From Homalodisca vitripennis (taxonomy: Eukaryota; Arthropoda; Insecta; Hemiptera; Cicadellidae): 64,000 bases of DNA. The translations under genes and the position numbers were made by a program. Shown in pieces: positions 36,771 through 45,425 of this stretch. The stretch is from contig NC_060207.1 of NCBI RefSeq assembly GCF_021130785.1, positions 5,221,001-5,285,000 of the forward strand. The letters run 5' to 3'. The notes under the pieces are model-generated. The model was given only the letters and a program-made list of their open reading frames with translations. It made no database searches and was not told the DNA's origin. The stretch's first letter is position 1, and the number at the start of each line of letters is the position of its first letter.

Positions 36771-37000
36771 ATACACTACTGTCAGAGCCAACGGAACTGA
36801 GTTACTTTATTGAGGTAAATTCCGATGTATTTAAGTTGTAGAAATTTATATTTATTACATTATTTTCGCTCCTGGCAAAGAATTTCAACATGGTATAAAT
36901 ATACACAATAAACAAATATATTAGTAATTTCTCCATCCATGAATTCAATGGGACGTAAAATATTATAAACAAATAGACGTTTCAGAAAGGGAGTCTACAC

Positions 37001-37035
37001 ATATGAATCGGTATTTGTTAAAAGGGCATCAGTCA
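37001..37035. repeat. Left terminal inverted repeat (with ATAT)
   Basis: It matches the complement of 39730-39764 at all 35 positions. The inner half, GTTAAAAGGGCATCAGTCA, is the element's recurring motif. Confidence 0.92.
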
Positions 37036-37206
37036 TGAAAAGTAAACTTTCGGAAAACTTGATAAAACCGATTAAATATTATATAGCAAATGTAAAATTC
37101 CTAAATAAATATGCATTGCATTTTCTGCCTTATTTTTAACATCCCAATATAAAGATTTCAAATTTTTATCAAAATTTCAAATTTTTATGAATTTTTAAAA
37201 ATGTGT

Positions 37207-37230
37207 GACTTATGCCCTTTTAACAAATTT
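37207..37230 (+). repeat. Left subterminal copy of TIR motif
   Basis: GACTTATGCCCTTTTAACAA differs by one base from the TIR motif and is inverted relative to the adjacent left TIR. A likely binding site for the transposase, by analogy with elements that carry subterminal repeats. Confidence 0.7.
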
Positions 37231-37430
37231 TCAATATGTCACATGAAAAAAATAGTGTTAACACTCATAATTTATAAAAAAAAAACATTTATTTTTAAAT
37301 ATACAATGAGTACAGAATTATTGGTATAGGCCTAAGCTTAAATTATGTTACTTAAAACAATTTTTTTAAACTCCTTATCATAGAAAAGAAACTAAATTTG
37401 TGCCCTATTGTAGGTTTTTGTTGATACTTA

Positions 37431-39420
37431 TCACTCATCTTCTTCTTGCATATTAATATATTCCATTACAGGCCATTCTAAAATATCATTATAAAATTGT
37501 CTGTTCTCATGAGGTACATACTGAATGACTTTTCTTAAATCTTGGAGTTTTGATTTTTTTATAGGCACTTTACCCTCTGGGTAAGCAAGTTCGCTGGGAC
37601 CAGTAATCCCTGTGTTTGTTAAAGACATGAAAAAGGTGTGGCAATGGAGACCATTAATGGTGGTGTATGCCTTTATGTAGCCTTTTAAAGTAGATTCAAA
37701 TACAAAATGAAACAGCTTACTGATCCCAAATTTGACTTTTTCTTTGCTGGTTTCTTTTTTGTTTCCTCTGAAACTGGAGTATTTTTGTAATACTTTATCC
37801 ACCAAGATTTGAAGTTAGAAATCTCTGAAGCTCTCACCTCCTTCACAAGAAACTTTCCAGGTTTGGCACTTTTTATTATTACCTCAATGATTTCATACAT
37901 ACTGAATATTCTGTCATGCTTATTAAGCATCCTTTTGATTAAGCCGAACTCTCTGTCACAAGGAAGGAAACTGTGACCTCTGACAGGATAAAAGTGCTGA
38001 ATTTTTAAGAACCTTTTACTGTCAGTTAAAAATAAGAAAAACCTAGTCAATGTCTGGTTCTTATTTTGACCAGCGCAATTGTCCGAAAAAATACGGAGCT
38101 CTGTCACACTTTCGGGAACATGTTTAAGGTAGTCATCCAAAAAGGAGCAAACTTCGTTAGGCCCCTTGTGACCTTCTCCTTCATGATAGAGGTAGATGTT
38201 GCTGTTTCTACTTTTTAAGTCTGTTATACAAAACACATTCAGGCGCAAATAAAACAGTTCCTGCACGGGCACCTTTCGGAGGGAAATGTTTTGCATGTAA
38301 TCAAATGCAATTGAAAGAATATTGTTTTCTTCCTTAGCATCTTCTGAGGCCTCATACTTTAGCGCAGAATAAAACTTTTGGCTTCGTCGCTTATGTACAA
38401 GAAGCTCGGCCACAGCACTCCGTTTTGCAGCTTCATTCAAGTGCGGAGATTTAATTTTTAGCTTAAGCTCTTCACATGTGCAACATGTGTCGACTTGAGG
38501 CCGACCAAATCTGAGATTAAAATTATCTTTAAAAAACGTGTAGTAAAAACTATAACTCACCTTCTTTTCAGGGTACTTCTCACAAAACAAGTTATACATT
38601 ATTTTTAAATTTAATTCCGCATTCAGGTAAAATTTGGTTCCTCCCAAATAGTGGGATTCCTTCACAGGAAATGAACTAATATGTTCTCTAACCAAGCTTT
38701 TTACTTCATCGGACACGGAAAAAGACACTGCCTTTCCTCTTTTATCTTCGGGAGTTTTGCAGGCCTTCTTGAGTTCTCTGATTCGCCGGACTCTTTTAGT
38801 TGTAACACCAAAAGCATTGACAAAAGCATTCAAACATACTATATGTCTTGAAGTTCCAATCAAAAGGTGATATTTGAAACTAGCACTGTTTATTCTTGGA
38901 TTTTCATTTCTTGGTCTACGTATAGCCACTTCCTCCACATCAATAAGTCCATATAGTAACATGTCTTGTTCATTTTTCGTACCGAGGTCGTGAAACCTAG
39001 CAAAAATCTCAGTCACGTTGTCCTCTGGAAACTCTCCTAAGCAATTTCTCTTGCATCTGTAACAAAATGAGAGTTTTAGGCTAATGTAAACCAATTATTT
39101 CAGTAATAGCCTACTTAGGGCTCAGACTTGTAACTTGATGTAGCTCTGAGGATTTTATTATATAAGTTATTTAAAAAGACACACACCAATTATATTGGTA
39201 AACAAAGTTTATAAGTTTATGTTGATAACCTCATTTAAATTATTACTTACCCACAAGTAAATGAAGGCTTCTTAGCTGGAGTTTCATTGCCTTTATGGTT
39301 CACATATTTCTCCCCTTTGATAATGGCTTTCCTTATTTGATTCCTTTTGTACTCACTAGGATCTGTAAACTTCCTTTTACGAGAAACATCATGATTAACA
39401 CTTTCCATATTTTCAATCAT
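37431..39420 (-). CDS. Transposase-like protein (DUF7869-type), 2 exons, -1 frame switch
   Basis: Exon 1 is 39251-39420 (ATG at 39420, in-frame stop just upstream). A GT-AG intron at 39057-39250 joins it to exon 2 and completes a Cys cluster, TCGCKRNC (Cys 56, 58, 62). Exon 2 has VDTCCTCEE near 245-253 and three acidic motifs: FDYMQN (Asp 309), SDNCAGQNKN (Asp 382) and HSFLPCDREFG (Asp 424). The spacing D-72-D-41-D suggests an RNase H-fold catalytic triad; this is inference. At about 37747-37753 the conserved reading moves to the -1 frame, exactly where the message reads A AAA AAG. The final ~105 codons (KVKFGISKLFHF onward) then run to the stop at 37431. The total is about 598 residues. The shift may be programmed frameshifting, or one indel in an A run that makes this a pseudogene. 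Confidence 0.75.
39057..39250 (-). other. Spliceosomal intron of the transposase gene
   Basis: 194 bp, with donor GTAAGTAATA at 39250 and acceptor ATTTTGTTACAG ending at 39057. Removing it keeps the frame and joins two halves of a Cys-rich motif. That is stronger support than the splice sites alone. The exon 2 frame stays open 12 codons into the intron from a TTG, which is read-through and not coding. Confidence 0.8.
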
Positions 39421-39564
39421 ATTTTTCTACTCGTTTACTCTGTTGAATTAACCAAAGAATCTGAAAACTATAACCTTAAAACCTGCTCACAATATTCAAG
39501 CTGCTAGACAGCTGTTTCCATGTTAACAGCTGTAGCTAAACAAAAGTACAGCCAACATTTTTAG

Positions 39565-39668
39565 TTAAAAGGGCATGAGTCATAGACTGATGCCTTTTTA
39601 ACAAATTACACAATATTCAACCTTGTGCTGTGGGCTTATTACTTGACTGACTGATGCCCTATTAACAC
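39565..39668. repeat. Right subterminal copies of TIR motif
   Basis: Three copies of the TIR core lie inside the right end. GTTAAAAGGGCATGAGTCAT (39564-39583) is immediately followed by the inverted copy GACTGATGCCTTTTTAACAA (39585-39604), and GACTGATGCCCTATTAACAC lies at about 39649-39668. With the TIRs themselves the element carries at least six copies. Confidence 0.8.
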
Positions 39669-39729
39669 AGAATGTAGATCTAGAAATAAAGAATCCAAAT
39701 CCACCAAAAAGTGGAATTGTGAAAAAAAG

Positions 39730-39764
39730 TGACTGATGCCCTTTTAACAAATACCGATTCATAT
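39730..39764. repeat. Right terminal inverted repeat (with ATAT)
   Basis: The complement of 37001-37035 with no mismatch. The flank continues AATAGTATAAG, so the outer ATAT is shared with the left junction. Confidence 0.92.
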
Positions 39765-41311
39765 AATAGTATAAGGGGCTATAGAGTTTTAAGGTATTAA
39801 ATCTTACGCGTTATTATGTCACTGCCAGTAATATATTACATTATTAAAGAACAACATATTAAAGAGCAATATACAATATAAAAAGCCATCAAACTTGCAC
39901 AGTTTCTCTTGCACACTTATTACACAGTTTTAAATGTCTGAACAGACAGAAAAATCAAGTAAACGCTAGAGGTAACTAGTAAACAGAGATTGTTAATAAA
40001 TGTTTGACACTTGTCCTTAACAATATCGACAGTCGATAACTACTTGTACAAATACACAAAGTTTTGGAAATAAAAGATAGGCTACTGAAGCATGTAAATA
40101 ACTAAATTTTTCGATATTAATTTCTTCGTAAGAATTACGATACCAAATTGCCCTCTTATTCCGTATTGAACTAAGTTTATTGGTTATGTTTAGAATCGGT
40201 CATTATTGTTTGTAAGAGCACCATGACTATCCTCACATTCTATCCTACTCTTCGTAATGTTTACCAAACGTTTTGAATACTGGCAATTTGTAAAAGCAGG
40301 ATTGATTCATTCCAAAAATATTGCTTAAACTCAATGAGCTTACAATGAAGCTCAAACTTTGCTGACACTACTGACTTTGGGTAAATATAAGGTCTATGGT
40401 CATTGTGAAAATTACTCATATGTTAATTCATAGATTATCATACACTGTAAATGGTTGCTTATTACAAAAAGTCGATATTCTCTTGTGTGAATTATGAAAA
40501 CTCCTATTCTGGGGGTAACATACGGAGTTTGGATATTGATATTATTACCTCAGGGAGAGGATTAATTTAATCAATCAAATGGATTACAACCCCAAGGGAG
40601 CAAGTCGAAGCTGGTTGTGTATAAAACAACAGAATTTCTGGCCAGCACTCGTTATATCTTGTGGGATTCAAATAACGGTGGTGTCCTAGAGTTTTTATTA
40701 TGGTGTTTCAGTAATGCATTAGAAATTTTTATTTACTAGTTAAATTTGTTCAATAATTGATGCAATGAACTTGAGTAATAAAAATACAATTTAGTTAATT
40801 GTTAGCTTTATCTGGTTAATATTGAAGTGCAACCAATATGTATTTTGTATACTAGTTTTAATATACTCGTTTATGGGCATTCATTATTTTACAATGCAAT
40901 AAAATTAAGATTTTTATGGTGATACATATTCCTACAGATTTGGCTGTTTAAATTCTCCGGTTTTAAGAAAAGGTAATATTTTTATGATTTACAACCACAT
41001 TACTGACCTAATTTCAGCGATCGAAAGTAAAATGTTAATTAAACTCGATTTAAATCAAGGAAACCTATAGAAGCATGGAAATTATCCTTAAAACAACTTA
41101 GAATCATTGTATTTTTATTGTTTGATTTGCATGTATATTGCTTTTATTTCCTATAATATCTTTTAAGGTGGTCCTAATTGTATATGTTCATATTCATAAT
41201 TATCATATTCCTATTACGGATAAGCTTGTTAATTAAATCTATTCTAGAACTAGTTTTTTTGATACATGTCATTGCTTAGATACATAATTATCGTTATAGT
41301 GCATATCATTC
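39765..41311. other. AT-rich intergenic DNA, nothing recognised
   Basis: No open frame of note, no array and no element end that I can identify. Confidence 0.4.
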
Positions 41312-41582
41312 CATAAACACTGACTGAATACATATAATTGCATAAACACTGACTGAATACATATAATTGCATAAACACTGACTGAATACATATAATTGCA
41401 TAAACACTGACTGAATACATATAATTCCATAAACACTGACTGAATACATATAATTCCATAAACACTGACTGAATACATATAATTGCATAAACACTGACTG
41501 AATACATATAATTGCATAAACACTGACTGAATACATATAATTCCATAAACACTGACTGAATACATATAATTGCATAAACACC
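41312..41582. repeat. Minisatellite, 29-bp unit, 9 copies
   Basis: Nine copies of CATAAACACTGACTGAATAC plus ATATAATTG run head to tail, with a partial tenth. The only regular variation is the last base of each unit (ATAATTG or ATAATTC). Minus-strand frames of 91-100 codons cross it because the unit lacks stops. They are not genes. Confidence 0.96.
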
Positions 41583-42736
41583 TGATTAGTTTACACCAAT
41601 AAAATAATTGTTTACAGGAATGTGTGAAAATTTAGTATTCGTTTTCATTAATATAAAAACAAACACTCAAATAGTAATTCAATTTTATTTTAATTCAATT
41701 ATAACATCGTCATACTCACACTTATGAAATCAAAGTGGTTTTATTCTAAAATCGACAGGCCTTACACAAAGAAAATTTAATTTTCATTACAGGATATTTT
41801 TCTAATTTATTAATAAATTCCAATATGAAAGAACCTTCAAATGTAAAATGTTTTTAACTCAAATTCCCAAGCAAAAAGGAACATGCAACGAAATACAAGT
41901 AAAAAATTAATGATCAAGTAACGTATTGTCTAATAATTTGATCCACACGAAAGACCCACAATGAAAATTCTGATAGCGAATGTCACACAGCTGTAAATTA
42001 TCTTAATTAATTGTTCTGTTAATTTCTAAGATGTATACGTCAAAGGTGGCATGTGATGTATTAAGAGAAACCTCGTTTGTCTTTCACCCTTTTGTTTAAG
42101 TTACATCATATACATTATACATGTGCAGTAATAATAATGTTGTAGTAACATAGTTCGTTTATCATTGATCCTCCCTTCTAAGAAAGGTCATAGTCTTCTA
42201 GTGTGCACACTTATTAAAACAGTGTTCATATTAAAAAAGGCTTTGCAAAGTAGACTCTTATTAACAATACATTCACACACTTTAATATTACAAAATGTTT
42301 TATTACATACGTTTTAATAACCAAAGTACAATACAGTGTTATAATCGAATTTAAAAATAAGTATAAAAGTATAATGTAAACACTTTTTTTTATATTAATG
42401 CACAGATTTTTCTGGACACACAACCGATTATGATTATTGTATTTTAATAATGATGGCTTCCACCCTCTCAGTGATAAAATTTAAATTGTTTAAAACCGGA
42501 CCTGTATATAGCTAGGCAATTATTTTGAGAGACGCATGTAAAAAATGTATTGAAAAGTCAAATAAAGAGAATGGTTGATATGCGGGTTTCTTAAAATTAC
42601 TGGAACATAGTTCTGAAGTGGTAGGAAACATCACGTTTTGAGTTTAGATTCAGGATGACGGAGGTGGTGTGGAATCCGTCTGAAGCAATAGGATAAGATG
42701 GTTGGTAAACTCCCAGTTTTAGTGTACGCGATCCTC
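41583..42736. other. AT-rich intergenic DNA, nothing recognised
   Basis: Only a 65-codon minus-strand frame at 42226-42423, hydrophobic and A+T-driven, with no recognisable features. Confidence 0.4.
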
Positions 42737-43037
42737 CGATACTAGACTCCTGATGTACAGCTTGGTGCCTCACAGATGCTACAGAACGTTTCGCTATACA
42801 TACTGATGTTACCGATACGAGACTCCTGATGTACAGCTTGGTGCCTCACAGATGCTACAGAACGTTTCGCTATACATACTGATGTTACCGATATGAGACT
42901 CCTGATGTACAGCTTGGTGCCTCACAGATGCTACAGAACGTTCCGCTATACATACTGATGTTACCGATACTAGACTCCTGATGTACAGCTTGGTGCCTCA
43001 CAGATGCTACAGAACGTTTCGCTATACATACTGATGT
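42737..43037. repeat. Minisatellite, 76-bp unit, 4 copies
   Basis: Four near-identical copies start at GACTCCTGATGTACAGCTTG (42745, 42821, 42897, 42973) and continue GTGCCTCACAGATGCTACAG, then AACGTTTCGCTATACATACT. Copy 3 has TTCCGC for TTTCGC. The unit is more G+C-rich than the flanks. An 89-codon minus-strand frame crosses part of it, with no resemblance to a known protein. Confidence 0.95.
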
Positions 43038-43285
43038 TCCACTTGCCGTTACTGTTCGAGGCAATGTAGAATGTAGAGCAGTGGCAACATAGCTATAGGT
43101 GCTCCTGGTTAACACACTCCTATAAACACAAGTCTGGTTATGTTCATATCTCAAAAATCACTGCAGACTAAACCCCAATGCTTATAAAATTTCCTTAACC
43201 CCCTGTTGATTATAACCCGAATAACTAGCACATAACTGTTTTTCATATTAGTGGGCTTTTTGATATGGATTTGGTTTTCTTGAAA

Positions 43286-43437
43286 TTAAGAGAGACAAAA
43301 TTTATTTAATTAAGTTGTGATTTGGAGATCACAACTTAATTAAATAATGTTAACTTATTTAAACAAGTTTAATATTTGGAGGTAGAACGGTCTATCTCCA
43401 AATCACAACTTAATTAAATAAATTCTGTCTCTCTTAA
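43286..43437. repeat. Nested inverted repeats
   Basis: The outer arms, 43286-43328 and 43394-43437, are inverted copies (TTAAGAGAGACA..., TTTATTTAATTAAGTTGTGA, TTTGGAGA) with about two differences. Inside, the left arm is followed at once by a second inverted copy of its core: ATTTAATTAAGTTGTGA, loop TTTGGAGA, TCACAACTTAATTAAAT. One sequence therefore occurs three times and can pair in two alternative ways. Confidence 0.9.
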
Positions 43438-43439
43438 AT

Positions 43440-44310
43440 ATATATATCAATATTAGACTTCTTGATATAAAGTTCCTTTAATATTTCGGCTTTTACCGTT
43501 TTCAAAAAGGTATAATAAAAAATTATGGTTGCCTGTAAAGTCGGTTTTACGGGCGAAGATTTTACGTGACAACGTCTTTTTCTCGGTAGAATATTTATTG
43601 ATATGAATATTATTAAATTGCACAATAGGAACAAGGAATTGAATGAAAATAAGAATTGCACAAATTTTAACTATAGAAATATATTTTGTTTACTAAAACA
43701 TTGTACATAATTTGAAATTAATTAAAATTTGTTATTGTAAATGGTAAAGTTGAATAAAACATTTACTAAAATTGGAATTTGAAATTCTTGCTAAACACAG
43801 TTAAATTCTAACTCCGCGCGTGGTGATTGGTCGGTTTAGTTCGTTTGTTTGGTCGCACTGTTATGACAGGTTAGAGGTTATAATTTGTTATTTTAAATGT
43901 TTGACTAGCAATACGCGCTGTTTCTTCTCAATCGACTGAATTACGATTGATTGCAGAGTGATTTAAACTAATAATTTACTTAACACTATCAACATTTGTC
44001 AATAGTATGACATAACCTATAAACTCAGTTTCTCAACTTTTGTGTCAATCTAACAATTAATCAATCAATCATAGTTTACGATAATGAAATATCAGTGTAC
44101 AATTATTTACCTTTATTGTTGTAGTTGTTGTAAATGACGAATCTAAGCACTCCACATTTTCACGAATAAACATAGTTATATGCTTTATCCCGTGCGGATC
44201 CCGTGCGGCGGACCCACTGGACGGGCATCGTAACGTTACCGGGCGTTACACTTTTCATGAGTGACTCCGAGCCGCAACCTAATTTAAGACGTTGTCACGT
44301 CAAAAATAAC
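43440..44310. mobile_element. Possible non-autonomous DNA element with G+C-rich end
   Basis: ACGTGACAACGTCTT occurs at about 43562-43576, and its exact complement, AAGACGTTGTCACGT, at about 44287-44301. They form inverted ends around ~710 bp without coding capacity. Next to the right end is a patch unlike the surroundings in base composition (about 44188-44278), with a CCGTGCGGATCCCGTGCGG doublet and TAACGTTACCGGGCGTTACA. The left flank has TTTACGGGCGAAGATT. The abrupt composition and paired ends suggest a transposon. I have an unverified impression that these ends recur in repeats of other insects. The boundaries are uncertain. Confidence 0.45.
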
Positions 44311-44497
44311 AACACAGCAACAAAATTTACAAAAGTAAATAAATAAAAATTAACATAAATAAATAAACAGGAATTTTTGAACATGTGATTAACACCAAAG
44401 AGAAATAAATAATATCATGAACAGAGAAAGAATTTAGAAATTAGAACATTAGCCTGTACCTATCGATTTACTCTTACAAATCAAAGCTATGTGAAGC

Positions 44498-44771
44498 TAG
44501 CGGCACCCATTGACAAAAGTACACCAAAAACTAGTAGAATGATTTATTTAGGTTTGTTTAGCTTTTGTTTAAAATTAATGTGCGAAATATGCAAAAAACA
44601 AAGTGAGCGCCACTAGATCGCTAGTAGCACTCATTAACCAAAACACGCCAAACACTAGTGGACTCGTTTGTTTAACTATTTTTACCGTTTTTTTTTTGGC
44701 AAATAGCTGAACAAACATAATCATATGATACCACTAGTTTTTTGGCGTATTTTGTTTAATGGGTGCCACCA
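44498..44771. mobile_element. MITE-like element with three copies of its arm
   Basis: The left arm (from 44498, CTAGCGGCACCCATTGAC then CACCAAAAACTAGTAG) and right arm (44731-44771, complement GGTGGCACCCATTAAACA) are imperfect inverted repeats. Similarity extends inward through TTTGTTTAGCT. A third copy lies between them at 44620-44675 in the same orientation as the left arm (CTAGTAGCACTCATTAACC, then ACGCCAAACACTAGTGG). It has no coding capacity. Confidence 0.55.
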
Positions 44772-45263
44772 GTTCCAAACAGCTGCGTCTCAATACCTCG
44801 AAAGTTGCTGTTAATGAGGTGCTGCGTCTGTTCTTCCATAAGGGCAGATTTTGTGACATCGCATTTTGCTGTACCCAGTGTGGGTTCAACTGGAAAGTAT
44901 AAACCAGCAAGAAGTGAACCCTCCTGGAGGTATCAGGATTTCTTTGAAGGTAGCACTAGTTTTTATTCGTGATTGTTTGATATTGATTATTATCTTTCGA
45001 TTTTTTTAAACTTTCACTATATTAATAGTTTTAGTTGAATTTTCTTGTAATTACAATTAGTTTTCCAATGAACCTATTCTTTTAAACACTGTAAGACTTT
45101 CTTAACTCTTTCTTGAGTTTTTAAAGGTGATCTTTTCTCTTGTTGTGGATTCTCACAACTCACGTGCAAACACAGGCAATAGAGAAAACGGAAAAATTGA
45201 TATGATATTTATATGCGTAATTACTAACACTGTAAGTAAATATTATATTCGTAAATTTTGTTA
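44772..45263. other. Intergenic DNA with an unassigned 69-codon frame
   Basis: A plus-strand frame at 44763-44972 overlaps the end of the MITE-like element. In another frame, VNEVLRLFFHKGRFCDIA can be read before a stop. Both look protein-like, but neither matches a family I know. It could be part of a larger broken element. Confidence 0.3.
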
Positions 45264-45425
45264 TACAGGGTGTACATAAAGTCCTGCACAGGTATAATAT
45301 TTTCTGAACGATAACAGATAAATCAACAAGATTTGGTACATCAACACTACACAAAAAAACTACTTTTTGAAGGAACTATCGGTTTCTGTAATATCATGGG
45401 GACGTCCCGCAAGAGTCAGAAGAAA
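45264..45425. mobile_element. Fragment of a mariner-type transposon end
   Basis: TACAGGGTGTACATAAAGTC at 45264 has the TA-CAGGGTG form of mariner-type terminal repeats and resembles the ends of the 54.4-kb element (TACAGGGTGTTCTGAAAAAA). No matching inverted end was found within several kilobases, so it is a solo end or truncated copy. Its right boundary is a guess. Confidence 0.45.

Larger units (their letters stand above)
29209..36781. mobile_element. Compound Penelope-like retroelement insertion
   Basis: One insertion, flanked on both sides by CATACACTACTG (29209-29220 and 36770-36781). This is a target duplication of 10 bp, or 12 if the shared end bases are counted. Inside, from left to right, are: a minus-strand full copy (A, 29220-32518), a 5'-truncated minus-strand copy (B, 32519-33440) that shares a terminal repeat with A, and a plus-strand full copy (C, 33442-36770). 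Four long terminal-type repeats of ~400 bp lie at the outer ends and between copies. Copies A and C encode apparently identical 844-residue proteins, so the insertion is young. Tandem, truncated and inverted copies within one insertion are characteristic of Penelope-like elements. At the A/B-to-C inversion point (33440) the sequence is CATCCAAATTTAGCC, where B ends inside its coding region and C's terminal repeat begins. Confidence 0.93.
37001..39764. mobile_element. Cut-and-paste DNA transposon, ~2.76 kb, DUF7869-type
   Basis: Perfect 35-bp inverted ends lie at 37001-37035 and 39730-39764. The outermost four bases (ATAT) are best read as a 4-bp target duplication that happens to be palindromic, leaving 31-bp terminal inverted repeats that begin GAATCGGTATTTGTTAAAAG. 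A single two-exon transposase-like gene fills the interior on the minus strand. The motif GACTGATGCCCTTTTAACAA from the TIR is repeated inside both ends. A 4-bp duplication is used by the Sola superfamily, but assignment to Sola is a guess; I know the protein family mainly as an uncharacterised domain abundant in insect genomes. The ends are perfect, so movement was recent. Confidence 0.85.

Noticed and set aside
39295..39507. 70-codon plus-strand frame
   Set aside because: Antisense to exon 1 of the transposase-like gene, whose splice junction and Cys motif are better supported.
41250..41581. Three overlapping minus-strand frames of 91-100 codons
   Set aside because: All three frames are open because the 29-bp unit contains no stop. 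Typical of a minisatellite, not of a gene.
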